A stretch of DNA of 64,000 nucleotides from Dyadobacter arcticus (GTDB lineage: Bacteria; Bacteroidota; Bacteroidia; Cytophagales; Spirosomataceae). A model generated the notes under the pieces. The model was not told where the DNA came from, did no database searches, and was given only the letters and a program-made list of their open reading frames with translations. This document shows, piece by piece, positions 1 through 9,975 of this stretch; positions within the stretch are counted from its first letter, which is position 1, and each line of letters starts with the position of its first letter. A program made the position numbers and the translations under genes. The stretch covers positions 868,001-932,000 of the forward strand of contig NZ_JAASQJ010000003.1 of assembly GCF_011762185.1 (NCBI RefSeq), read 5' to 3'.

Positions 1-1601
1 GGGGTTATCATTTATATCTCAAAAATGACCGGCTTGAACTCAACATGGCGCATACAGCTCCGTCCAATGCCATCACCAAAGTCACCAAACGACCCGTTCC
101 AAGAAATCAGTGGATCCAGCTGACCATTGCCTATGACGGTTCGTCCAAAGCCGAAGGTTACAAATTGTATATCAATGGAAATGAAACAGCTACGGACATT
201 ACCATGAACCAGCTGACCAAAGATATTTTATTCAAGGGAGAAAATCAGCCTGGATTGCAGATTGGCGGCTGGTGGCGGGGACTTGGGTTTAAGGATGGCA
301 AAGTGGATGACATCGCGATTTATAGCAGGACATTAACCCCATTCGAAATTAAAATCCTGGCACGTAAACAGAATTGGATTGACATTGCTGCCAAATCGCC
401 ACAGCAACTTTTACCCGTTGAAAAAAATACATTGAGAGCGTTCTACCTCTCGACCATTGACAAAGAAACAGTGAAGTCGAGGCTGGAACTGCAAAAAGCG
501 AGGACATTGCAAAGTGATTCCACAGAATATATCCGCGAGCTAATGGTGATGCAGGAAATGTCAAAACCCAAACAGGCGCATGTTTTGATCAGGGGAAATT
601 ATGATGCATTGGGAGAAAAGGTTTTTCCCGGAACACCTGCTTCTATTTTTGCATTCCCAAAAAACCTACCCAAAAACCGTTACGGACTAGCGCAATGGCT
701 TACACACCCGGATAACCCGCTGACTGCCCGTGTGGAAGTGAACCGTTTATGGCAAAATTTCTTTGGAACCGGTCTGGTCAAAACCACCGAAGACTTTGGA
801 AACCAGGGAGAAATGCCTAGTCACCCCGAATTGCTGGATTGGCTGGCCGTAACATTCAGGGAATCGGGATGGGATATTAAAAAAATGAGTAAGCTGATGG
901 TAATGTCAGCTACGTATCGCCAGGACTCCCGCGCGAGCCGTGAAGCGAGGGAGAATGATCCTGAGAACAGGTTATATGCCAGAGGACCGGCTAACCGGAT
1001 GTCGGCAGAAATGATTCGGGATAATGTGTTGATGGCGAGTGGATTATTAAATGAGAAGATTGGTGGAAAAAGTGTAAAACCATACCAGCCCGAAGGGTTA
1101 TGGTCGATCAACAGCAGCAACTATGTTCCTGATTCCGGCGATGCAGTCTACCGGCGAAGCCTCTACATTCTTGCCAAAAGGTCGGTGCCGAATCCTACCC
1201 TTTCCACTTTTGACGCCACTTCTCGAAGCTTTTGCTTAGTCCGCAGACAGAAAACCAATACGCCTTTGCAAGCATTGGTTACATTAAACGACCCGACATT
1301 TATTGAAGCCGCAAAAGTATTGGGTGAACAAATGACAAAAATTGCCGACGGCAAAACCGCTATCACCAATACTTACAGGAAACTGACCGGCAGAAAACCG
1401 CCTCAAAAAGAAGTAGACTTGCTGTTTACCTTACAGAAATTGGAAGAAGACAAATTCAGAAAAGATCCAAAAAAGGCTGCTGGCTGGCTTGCGACCGGCC
1501 AATATAAAGTTGACAAAAAGTTGGATTCCGCACTTTTGGCAGCCAACAGTGTTGTTGCAAGCACCATTCTCAATTCGGACGCCTGTTTAACCAAGAGATA
1601 A
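1..1601 (+). CDS. DUF1553 (PSD1) protein with LamG-like domain, 5'-truncated by window edge
   Basis: The reading frame is open from base 3, so the ATG at 45 is not a credible start and the N-terminus lies outside the window. The visible part has a concanavalin/LamG-like segment (about residues 1-120, with WIQLTIAYDG and KVDDIAIYSRTL) followed by a long PSD1/DUF1553 region (about 190-430), recognisable from LAQWLTHPDNPLTARVEVNR, FGTGLV and QKTNTPLQALVTLNDP. Members of this family are usually large exported proteins with a DUF1549 domain and often a c-type heme motif upstream. That part cannot be seen here. The DUF1501 gene starts 3 bp after the stop, the usual partner order in Planctomycetes and Bacteroidota. 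The biochemical role of the pair is not established; a role in polysaccharide breakdown is inferred from typical neighbourhoods. Confidence 0.9.
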   Translation, partial: GYHLYLKNDRLELNMAHTAPSNAITKVTKRPVPRNQWIQLTIAYDGSSKAEGYKLYINGNETATDITMNQLTKDILFKGENQPGLQIGGWWRGLGFKDGKVDDIAIYSRTLTPFEIKILARKQNWIDIAAKSPQQLLPVEKNTLRAFYLSTIDKETVKSRLELQKARTLQSDSTEYIRELMVMQEMSKPKQAHVLIRGNYDALGEKVFPGTPASIFAFPKNLPKNRYGLAQWLTHPDNPLTARVEVNRLWQNFFGTGLVKTTEDFGNQGEMPSHPELLDWLAVTFRESGWDIKKMSKLMVMSATYRQDSRASREARENDPENRLYARGPANRMSAEMIRDNVLMASGLLNEKIGGKSVKPYQPEGLWSINSSNYVPDSGDAVYRRSLYILAKRSVPNPTLSTFDATSRSFCLVRRQKTNTPLQALVTLNDPTFIEAAKVLGEQMTKIADGKTAITNTYRKLTGRKPPQKEVDLLFTLQKLEEDKFRKDPKKAAGWLATGQYKVDKKLDSALLAANSVVASTILNSDACLTKR

Positions 1602-1604
1602 GTC

Positions 1605-3116
1605 ATGCACCATCATCACGCCGAAGAATTCAGGCTGCATACCCCCGACTTTAATGACCTGCATAAAAAGCTCGATCGTCGCAGGTTTTTGACCAAAACC
1701 TCGCTTGGGTTGGGTGCATTGGCTGTGGGATCGTTGTTTGGATTGGATAAACTTCATGGCTCGGCGTCGCGCAATGCGCCTGCCTCAGGCGATCTGGAAG
1801 CGGATATTCTCAAAGCATTGCCGCACATTGCGCCCAAAGCAAAGCGGGTGGTTTACCTGTTTATGAGCGGCGGCCCTTCGCAATTTGAAACATTTGATTA
1901 TAAACCCAAACTGGTTAATCTGGCGGGTCAGAACTTACCAGATTCGGTTAGGAAAGGGCAGCGGCTGACGGGAATGAGCGCCAATCAAAGTGCGCTGCCA
2001 ATGGTACCGTCGATCTATAAATTTGGTCAGCACGGGAAAAGCCAGACCTGGGTAAGCGAGCTTTTGCCATATACTTCGCAAGTGGTGGACGACTTATGCA
2101 TTGTTAAATCCATTTATTCCGAAGCAATTAACCACGATCCGGCGATTACCTTTTTCCAAACTGGCAACCAGCTTCCCGGCAGGCCTGCCATTGGCTCCTG
2201 GGTGAGTTACGGACTTGGAACAGACAATAACAACCTGCCTACATTCATTGTTTTGGTTTCAAAAAATGCACCGAAAGACCAGCCTCTTTATGCAAGATTG
2301 TGGGGAAATGGCTTTCTGGAATCCAGACATCAGGGTGTTCAATTTCGCTCTGGCAAGGATCCGGTCCTGTTCCTGAATAATCCGGAGGGCTACGACGGCA
2401 CCGACCGAAAAGAAATGCTGCAATATCTTGCCAAACTAAACCACTTGCAAAATGATTCATACGGCGATCCCGAGATCGATAACCGTATTGCGCAATACGA
2501 AATGGCATTCCGCATGCAAACGTCTGTGCCTGAGGTGATCGATACATCTGACGAGCCCGATGAGGTTTTTGATTTATATGGTCCGGAAAGCCGCGATCCT
2601 GGTACTTACGCAGCGAACTGCCTGCTTGCGAGGAAGTTGTTGGAAAAAGATGTGAAGTTTGTTCAGCTATATCACCAGGGCTGGGATCAGCATGGAGGAT
2701 TACCGAAAGGCATCGCGAATCAATGCAAACAGACCGATCAGGCGACCGCTGCGTTGATCATGGATCTGAAAAGAAGGGGTTTGCTAGACGATACGCTGGT
2801 GATCTGGGGCGGAGAATTCGGCCGGACTGTTTATTCGCAGGGTAAATTAACGGCAGACGATTACGGCCGCGACCATCACCCGCGATGTTTCACGATGTGG
2901 ATGGCGGGCGCGGGTGTTAAGGCGGGAATCAGCTATGGCGAAACGGACGATTTCAGCTACAACATTGTGAAAGATCCCGTGCATGTACACGATTTCCATG
3001 CGACATTGATGCACTTAATGGGTGTAGATCATGAAAGATTGACCTACAAGTTTCAGGGGCGCAGGTTTAGGCTTACGGATGTACATGGGAAAGTGGTGAA
3101 AGATATCCTGGCATGA
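1605..3116 (+). CDS. DUF1501 family exported protein
   Basis: 503 aa. The N-terminus carries a twin-arginine-type signal (DRRRFLTKTSLGLGALAVGS, about residues 24-43), pointing to folded export. The body matches the DUF1501 family, which has an alkaline-phosphatase/sulfatase-like fold: MSGGPSQFETFDYKP near residue 88, YHQGWDQHGG in the middle, and WGGEFGRT followed by GRDHHPRCFTMWMAGAG towards the C-terminus. The start follows the stop of the DUF1553 gene by 3 bp, so the two are almost certainly cotranscribed and translationally coupled. The substrate is unknown. His/Asp-rich motifs fit a metal-dependent hydrolase fold, but no activity can be assigned from sequence. Confidence 0.9.
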   Translation: MHHHHAEEFRLHTPDFNDLHKKLDRRRFLTKTSLGLGALAVGSLFGLDKLHGSASRNAPASGDLEADILKALPHIAPKAKRVVYLFMSGGPSQFETFDYKPKLVNLAGQNLPDSVRKGQRLTGMSANQSALPMVPSIYKFGQHGKSQTWVSELLPYTSQVVDDLCIVKSIYSEAINHDPAITFFQTGNQLPGRPAIGSWVSYGLGTDNNNLPTFIVLVSKNAPKDQPLYARLWGNGFLESRHQGVQFRSGKDPVLFLNNPEGYDGTDRKEMLQYLAKLNHLQNDSYGDPEIDNRIAQYEMAFRMQTSVPEVIDTSDEPDEVFDLYGPESRDPGTYAANCLLARKLLEKDVKFVQLYHQGWDQHGGLPKGIANQCKQTDQATAALIMDLKRRGLLDDTLVIWGGEFGRTVYSQGKLTADDYGRDHHPRCFTMWMAGAGVKAGISYGETDDFSYNIVKDPVHVHDFHATLMHLMGVDHERLTYKFQGRRFRLTDVHGKVVKDILA

Positions 3117-3214
3117 AAGTTACTTTTTCGAAAACCCCGGGTAACGTCCGCACATTCTCGTCTTTACATCAGGCAAGCGTATGAAAAAACGCGCTTAAAA
3201 TTAACGTTTCCTGA

Positions 3215-4405
<1,191 letters not shown>

Positions 4406-4473
4406 GGAAATCAGGCAATCAAGTCTCAGCAAGATCCTACACAAGAAATATTTTTTAAATAAAAATTGGTGAA

Positions 4474-6186
4474 ATGGCATATCTAAACATTGATTCAATA
4501 AAGGAACAAACCTTCGATGCCATAGTGGTGGGCACGGGTATCAGTGGTGGCTGGGCTGCCAAAGAGTTGACTGAGAAGGGATTAAAAACACTGGTATTGG
4601 AGCGTGGACGGGATGTGAAGCATATTGTGGATTATCCAACGACTAACATGATGCCCTGGGAATTTGAGCATCTCGGGCAACCCACGCTCGCAATACGAGA
4701 GGCAAATCCCATGGCAAGCCAGCACTACATTTTCCGAGAAGATGCAATGCATTTTGTCGTCAAAGACGCCGAACATCCATATGTTCAGGATAAACCATTC
4801 TCATGGATGCGCGGCTACCAGGTAGGCGGACGTTCGCTGTTATGGGCGCGACAAACCCAGCGATGGTCCGACTTCGACTTTGAAGGACCAGCCCGCGATG
4901 GCTTTGCAACGGACTGGCCTATACGTTATGCTGACATCGCACCATGGTATAGTTACGTGGAGAAATTTGCAGGCATTTCAGGAAATAAGGATGGGTTACC
5001 TCAATTGCCCGACGGCGAGTTTCTGCCTCCGCACGAAATGAGTTGTGTCGAAAAACATTTTAGCGACCAGACGGCCAAAAATTACAAAAATGCCCGCCCG
5101 GTTATCATCGGCAGGGCCGCGCATATCACAGACCCACAGCCTGTACACTTGCAGCAAGGCCGGGCGAAATGCCAGCACAGGAACATGTGCCAGAGAGGCT
5201 GCCCTTTTGGAGGGTATTTTAGCACAAATGCATCCACCTTACCCTGGGCCGAAAAAACGGGTAATCTCACATTAAGGCCGCATTCGGTGGTGCATTCGGT
5301 GATTTATGATGAAAAGAAAAAGAAAGCGACTGGCGTAAGAGTCGTGGACGCATTGACGAAAGAAATGACGGAGTATTACGCAAAGATCATTTTCATCAAT
5401 GCTTCTGCGATTAACTCAAACCTGATTTTACTTAACTCAATTTCCAATCGATTTCCAAACGGATTGGGCAATGATAGCGGCGTTTTGGGTAAGTTTATTG
5501 GCTTTCACAATTATCGCGGACGTGTTAACGCAGAGTTTGATGGGTTTCATGATAAAACAACAGACGGCAGAAGGCCCAATGGAGCTTATATTCCGAGATT
5601 TCGCAATGTATTCAAGCAGGAAACTGATTTTCTCCGAGGCTATGCGGTGTCTTTTTCTGCAAATAAAATGGGCAATTCGAATGCCGGGATTGGGGACACG
5701 TTAAAGGAAAATCTTTTCAAACCCGACGAAAGCGGATGGAGCCTGGGCGCGCAGATGATGGGAGAAACGATACCCAAAGAGTCAAATTCTGTACGCCTTG
5801 ACCCTACATTGAAAGACCCATGGGGCATTCCGCAGCTCCGCATGTCGGTGGATTTTGATGATAACGATATGAAAATGATAAAGGATTTTTATACAGAACT
5901 CAGCGAAATGCTTGATAAAGCAGGTTTCACCAACATTAAAACATCCGATACAAACAGAAAACCCGGAAGCGAAAATCATGAAATGGGTGGCGCAAGAATG
6001 GGAAAGGATCCCAAGACATCACTACTAAACAAATGGAACCAGATGCATACAGTGAATAATGTATTTGTAACTGATGGCGCCAGCATGACATCGACTTCAA
6101 CCCAAAACCCATCCCTGACCTATATGGCGCTCACGGCGAGGGCAGTGGATTATGCGGTGAAGGAGATGAGGAAGGGGAACCTATGA
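4474..6186 (+). CDS. GMC family FAD-dependent oxidoreductase
   Basis: 570 aa, no signal peptide. The N-terminus has the FAD dinucleotide-binding motif VVGTGISGGWAAKEL (residues about 18-32) ending with LVLERG. A second GMC segment is GYQVGGRSLLWARQTQR. The C-terminal substrate and cofactor region has NHEMGGARMG and NVFVTDGASM followed by NPSLTYMALTARA, the usual GMC C-terminus. Cysteines cluster around residues 230-245 (CQHRNMCQRGCPFGG). The family oxidises alcohol groups of sugars and is often exported with a gluconate 2-dehydrogenase subunit 3 partner, but no partner gene lies beside it here. The stop codon is the first part of the inverted repeat that follows. Confidence 0.92.
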   Translation: MAYLNIDSIKEQTFDAIVVGTGISGGWAAKELTEKGLKTLVLERGRDVKHIVDYPTTNMMPWEFEHLGQPTLAIREANPMASQHYIFREDAMHFVVKDAEHPYVQDKPFSWMRGYQVGGRSLLWARQTQRWSDFDFEGPARDGFATDWPIRYADIAPWYSYVEKFAGISGNKDGLPQLPDGEFLPPHEMSCVEKHFSDQTAKNYKNARPVIIGRAAHITDPQPVHLQQGRAKCQHRNMCQRGCPFGGYFSTNASTLPWAEKTGNLTLRPHSVVHSVIYDEKKKKATGVRVVDALTKEMTEYYAKIIFINASAINSNLILLNSISNRFPNGLGNDSGVLGKFIGFHNYRGRVNAEFDGFHDKTTDGRRPNGAYIPRFRNVFKQETDFLRGYAVSFSANKMGNSNAGIGDTLKENLFKPDESGWSLGAQMMGETIPKESNSVRLDPTLKDPWGIPQLRMSVDFDDNDMKMIKDFYTELSEMLDKAGFTNIKTSDTNRKPGSENHEMGGARMGKDPKTSLLNKWNQMHTVNNVFVTDGASMTSTSTQNPSLTYMALTARAVDYAVKEMRKGNL

Positions 6187-6317
6187 ATTTTGAATGAGTG
6201 AATGAGTAAATAAGTCCGCCGCGGAATGAGGATAATAGAATCTCCAGTACAACGGAATTAATTCATTCACTCATTCAAAATTCACTCATTCACTCATTCA
6301 ATCATTCACTCATTCAC
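6185..6317. repeat. inverted repeat built from TGAATGAG/CATTCACT units
   Basis: The left arm at 6185-6207 and the right arm at 6261-6283 are complementary at 22 of 23 positions. The right arm continues to about 6317 as further copies of an 8-base CATTCACT-type unit. The element fills the gap between the GMC gene and the convergent KTSC gene and overlaps the GMC stop codon. The RNA could fold into a long A+U-rich hairpin. The left-arm sequence recurs at 25429-25450. No transposase or terminal inverted repeats of an insertion sequence were found. Confidence 0.85.
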
Positions 6318-6324
6318 AATTCCC

Positions 6325-6522
6325 TTATTCCACCTTCTCAAATTCAAAATTCCCTTTAATATATCTGTTTAAAAAAGTCCCTTTGGAGAATGCAGCCATC
6401 ATAGACTGATACACTTCCAGAGGGACTTTTTTGTAATCATACACCATTCCTGAAACATAAACCACGCGCAATGTTTCCTTGTCACCGTCGTAAATAAGCC
6501 TGGATATGACAGAGGATGGCAT
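6325..6522 (-). CDS. KTSC domain protein
   Basis: 65 aa, essentially a single KTSC domain (named for resemblance to a C-terminal piece of some lysyl-tRNA synthetases). The pattern is clear: a hydrophobic strand start SSVISRLIYD, then LRVVYVSGMVYDYKKVP, VYQSMMAAFSKGTFLNRYI and a charged tail. Family members are small, cytosolic and of unknown function; some are predicted to bind nucleic acid. The gene starts 12 bp after the stop of the SYLF gene on the same strand, so the two may be cotranscribed. Confidence 0.85.
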   Translation of the reverse strand: MPSSVISRLIYDGDKETLRVVYVSGMVYDYKKVPLEVYQSMMAAFSKGTFLNRYIKGNFEFEKVE

Positions 6523-6534
6523 GGTCAGCTTACC

Positions 6535-7217
6535 TTAATTGAACTCTTCCAATTTTGCCCGCAATTCCGAAACCGGTTCGGATTTAATGCTTGAGTCTTT
6601 GAAAGTCGTGTTTGCATTCACCCAATCACTATGAAAGGCCTTGTTTGCTTTTTCATCAACGGCCAGCACTGCACCGTTTAGCGTAATTCCTGCAAACAAA
6701 CCTTTGCTCCGGGAATAGGAATAAACTTCTGCTTCCAGCTTGTAATCTGTTTGCGCCGATGAACTTCTGCCCATTGGCCCTGCTGCAACCGATAAGTCCC
6801 CGCCGAGGGTAAAACTCCCGTACCAATGTCCATAAGTGTTTTGCTGTTTTTGAAAACCAACACAAGATCTACGGACTGCACGCCGATCTGTGCGCCGATA
6901 CTGCCACCGGCTATTGTAATAAAAACCGGGTCACTCCATTCACCATTCCCGCTTTTCACCATAGCCAAACCGCGTCCATACTTTCCACCCACCATTAAGC
7001 CCGCATTGATCATTTTAAGAATGATAATCACACCCTTCGAAAGGTTCAGCAGCTGCGATGGAATGTTCTCTTTCATTTCGGTAAAATCATTTAGGACCGC
7101 AGTAGCAGCCTTGATCTTGTCATCTTCTTTATTCTGCGCGAAAGTTGGAATTGACGCTACCAAAAGAATCAGTGTCAAAGCTTGCGATTTCAGCGATTTT
7201 AGCATTTTAATAGACAT
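6535..7217 (-). pseudogene. SYLF (lipid-binding Ysc84-like) protein gene with a frameshift
   Basis: Two overlapping frames together give one SYLF protein. The first part (7217 down to about 6820) has a Sec signal peptide ending PTFAQ and typical SYLF text: LLNLSKGVIIIL, GGKYGRGLAMV, GGSIGAQIGVQSVDLVLVF, DIGTG. The second part reads GSFTLGGDLSVAAGPMGRS then YSYSRSKGLFAGITLNGAVL, the family's C-terminal half, in another frame. The two join cleanly if one G is restored in the run that is CCC on the plus strand at 6817-6819. As written, the first frame runs on in nonsense to a stop near 6678. SYLF proteins bind phosphoinositide-type lipids in eukaryotes; the bacterial role is unclear. A sequencing error in the short G run is possible. 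Confidence 0.85.
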
Positions 7218-7418
7218 AATTTGAAATATTAGTGGTTATGGTAGTTGGATAAAAAGTATCGTGCCGGGCATGCAAAAAGTCAGATTGGATACGCGGAAAA
7301 CGGACTTTTATAGCCATTTTTGTTTGTTTCCGAATTAAGAACGTATACGAAGGACGTTTCTTTATTTTGGTACGGTTTTGTTGATTTATATTCAAATCTT
7401 TTCAATCAATTTATCATT

Positions 7419-7898
7419 ATGGATGCCAAAGCAATCAGCCTGAATGAGCAGGAAGTGAAACCCGTTGTGGACCTCTTGAACGACTATCTGGCCAATTATC
7501 ATATCCACTATCAGAAATTAAGGGGCTGCCACTGGAATATTAAAGGCCAGAATTTTTTTACCCTGCACGTCAAATTTGAGGAATTGTACACCAATGCACA
7601 GCTGACCATTGATGAAATCGCAGAGCGGGTACTTACCTTAGGCAAGCCGCCACACAGCCGTTTCGTGGATTATATCAATGAGTCTGCCATCAAAGAGATT
7701 GATACCATTGGCATGAAAGACCTGGATATGGTGGATGCGATTCTGGATGATATGGCTAAATTGATTGGCCTTGAACGCGAGCTGCTGGAAGCAACTGACG
7801 AGGCAGGAGATGATGGTTCCAATGATATGGTAAACCGCTTTATGCAATTCAAGGAAAAAAATACCTGGATGCTACGGTCTTTTGCAGGTAAGAAATAA
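7419..7898 (+). CDS. dps: Dps/ferritin-like DNA-protection protein
   Basis: 159 aa from the ATG at 7419. The frame is open further upstream to 7320, but that extension is not Dps-like and probably holds the leader and promoter. The four-helix Dps signature is plain: LANYHIHYQKLRGCHWNIKG carries the ferroxidase-site His residues, followed by FFTLHVKFEELYTNAQLTID and the acidic DEIAERVLTLG. Dps forms a dodecamer that oxidises Fe(II) with peroxide and shields DNA. There is no lysine-rich N-terminal tail, so direct DNA binding is uncertain. The next gene, a cytochrome P450, starts 5 bp after the stop, so the two form an operon. Confidence 0.93.
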   Translation: MDAKAISLNEQEVKPVVDLLNDYLANYHIHYQKLRGCHWNIKGQNFFTLHVKFEELYTNAQLTIDEIAERVLTLGKPPHSRFVDYINESAIKEIDTIGMKDLDMVDAILDDMAKLIGLERELLEATDEAGDDGSNDMVNRFMQFKEKNTWMLRSFAGKK

Positions 7899-7903
7899 TA
7901 TAA

Positions 7904-9229
7904 ATGCGCCCGATCCCGGATTTTAAACTAGGAAAAATAAGCATTTTGAGCCCTTTCAAGTTTGCCGGAGATCCATTGCGGTTTCTCCGGCAAGGCTTTG
8001 ATACCTGTGGCGATACCTTCCGGCTCCGGCTCTTCCGTGAATTTGTGGTCAGCCGCGACCCAGCCTTTTTCAGGCATATCCTGCAACAGAATAATAAGAA
8101 TTTCAAAAAGGGCAGTTCCTCTAAAATGCTTCGCCCCGTATTGGGCAATGGCCTGGTGACCAGTGACGGGGATTTTTGGCTTCGTCAGAGGAGATTGGTG
8201 CAGCCTGCCTTTCACCGGGAAAGGTTACAGGAATTATTCCTTGCCATGGGCCAGCTTACGGCTGATTTTTTGCTTGAAATGGAAGCATTTAGGGGCAAGG
8301 AGGCAATAGACATTGATGCCAAAATGATGGGTATCACTTCTGATATAGCGCTGAAAACGCTATTCGGAAATATGACAACCGAAGATAAAGCGCAGATTTA
8401 CCATCAGGTAAGCCGGACGCAACGCTATCTTGTTACCCGTGTCCGGCGGCCATACCGGGTACCATGGATGGCATTGAACGGGGAAGACCGCCGTTTCAGG
8501 AAAGACTTGGAATATTTCAACAGACTGGTTTTTGAATTTATCAAACAAAGACGCATTTCCGGGGAAACACCGAATGACCTGTTGCAATTGCTGCTGGACA
8601 GCACCGATGAAGATACCGGGGAACAAATGAACGACCAGCAGATCCGCGACGAAGCGATCACCATGTTTGCAGCCGGACACGAAACGTCAGCTACCGGGCT
8701 GAGCTGGTTACTTTGGGAGTTGGCTAAACAGCCCGAAATCGTACGCAAAATCAGGAAGGAAAGTGAGCTATTTGATGACGTACCCTCCTTTTGGCAATTG
8801 ATGCAAATGCCTTATACCAGGCAGGTTGTGGAAGAAGGCCTGAGACTTTATCCACCGGCATGGACGATGACCCGGGAAGCCACGGCGGACAGTGACATTG
8901 AGGGTTACCAGCTTACAAAAGGTACTTCTGTATTCCTTTCTGTTTTCGAACTGCACAGGAACCCTAATCTGTGGGACAATCCACAGGCATTTAATCCTGA
9001 TAATTTCAGTCCCGAAGCAGTTAAGAACCGCGCAAAATTTAATTACCTACCATTTGGTGCAGGACCGAGAATCTGCATCGGGCAGCAATTTGCGATGATG
9101 GAAATGCAGCTGATCCTTGCCTCGCTGATCAAACGATTTACTTTTGAAAGCGATGTGTCACATCCGGTTGGAATGCATCCGCTGATTGTACTTAAGTCTA
9201 CAAATGGCATTAAATTGTATGTCCGCTAA
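7904..9229 (+). CDS. cytochrome P450
   Basis: 441 aa, soluble, no membrane anchor. All P450 landmarks are present: the I-helix AGHETSATG (oxygen activation), the K-helix EEGLRLYPP with the ExxR pair, and the heme-binding loop FGAGPRICIG with the thiolate cysteine at residue 391. The N-terminal text (LSPFKFAGDPLRFLRQGFD, then FVVSRDPAFFRHIL) resembles bacterial P450s of the CYP102/CYP110-like group that hydroxylate fatty acids, alkanes or terpenoids. The substrate cannot be set from sequence. It needs an external reductase and none is adjacent. It follows dps by only 5 bp, so it is probably expressed with an oxidative-stress protein. Confidence 0.93.
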   Translation: MRPIPDFKLGKISILSPFKFAGDPLRFLRQGFDTCGDTFRLRLFREFVVSRDPAFFRHILQQNNKNFKKGSSSKMLRPVLGNGLVTSDGDFWLRQRRLVQPAFHRERLQELFLAMGQLTADFLLEMEAFRGKEAIDIDAKMMGITSDIALKTLFGNMTTEDKAQIYHQVSRTQRYLVTRVRRPYRVPWMALNGEDRRFRKDLEYFNRLVFEFIKQRRISGETPNDLLQLLLDSTDEDTGEQMNDQQIRDEAITMFAAGHETSATGLSWLLWELAKQPEIVRKIRKESELFDDVPSFWQLMQMPYTRQVVEEGLRLYPPAWTMTREATADSDIEGYQLTKGTSVFLSVFELHRNPNLWDNPQAFNPDNFSPEAVKNRAKFNYLPFGAGPRICIGQQFAMMEMQLILASLIKRFTFESDVSHPVGMHPLIVLKSTNGIKLYVR

Positions 9230-9252
9230 GACGCTAATTCTCAACGTTCACA

Positions 9253-9963
9253 ATGCATAACACCATTATCCTTTATCTTTCGCTGATTATCGCAGACTTC
9301 CTGGAAAGATTTTGGAAATGGCGCCGGGTCATTGGCTCCTTCGCGTTCATCATTGTGATCCTGACCTCCTGCGTCATTGCTTACATCTCCAATTCCATTA
9401 TTCCGGGCTTTACATTGCCATTGGGGTTCCCTTGCTTCTGCCCTCTCGATCCCATTGCTGATTAACAACGGACAACCGTTTCCGCAGCGTAACCTGATTT
9501 CGTTTATCACATTCGTAGTGATCCTCGTCACATTGGTTTTTCAGGGGTTAACCCTGCCTTTTGTGATCAAATGGATGAACTTAAGAGAAAGAGATTATGA
9601 CATTACTTCCCCGGAACAGGACGTGATCATCAGAAGAAAGCTCGCGCAGGCATCCCTTGATTTTATTGACGAAAAGTATTCGGATGAAATACCCCGCAAT
9701 GAATTATTGCAAGGTCTTAAATACAAACTGGAAAGCGATATCGGATTCCTCAACCATGTTAAAGAGGAAAACCCCTTGCATTCTGGCCATGACTACGTGA
9801 CCCAATTTCAGGTGATTACCAAAGAATACTTGAAAAGAAGCGCATACTTCTTCATCAGTTCAACAAAAAGGAAATGTTTGAAGATGATGTGATCAAGCAG
9901 CATTTATTGCAGCTTGATTTGGAAGAGGAAAAAATCCGGCAGCAATTCCTGCACATGGAATAA
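9253..9963 (+). pseudogene. relic of a CPA1-type Na+/H+ antiporter
   Basis: Pieces of one antiporter remain in frames 1, 2 and 1 again. The original start may survive (MHNTIILYLSLIIA). It runs straight into FWKWRRVIGSFAFIIVILTS and NSIIPGFTLPLGF, which in intact family members lie about a hundred residues later. Near 9425-9432 the text jumps to SLASALSIPLLINNG, PFPQRNLISFITFVVILVTL and QGLTLPFVIKW, the last transmembrane region of the family, in another frame. A one-base loss near 9839-9840 shifts it again, and the hydrophilic tail ends LLQLDLEEEKIRQQFLHME. Two large internal deletions plus a frameshift make it non-functional. The boundaries rest on remembered family order. Confidence 0.75.
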
Positions 9964-9975
9964 TGCTGCCGAAAA

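Noticed and set aside
7320-7418. 33-residue extension of Dps
   Set aside because: Not Dps-like and A+T-rich; more likely leader and promoter.
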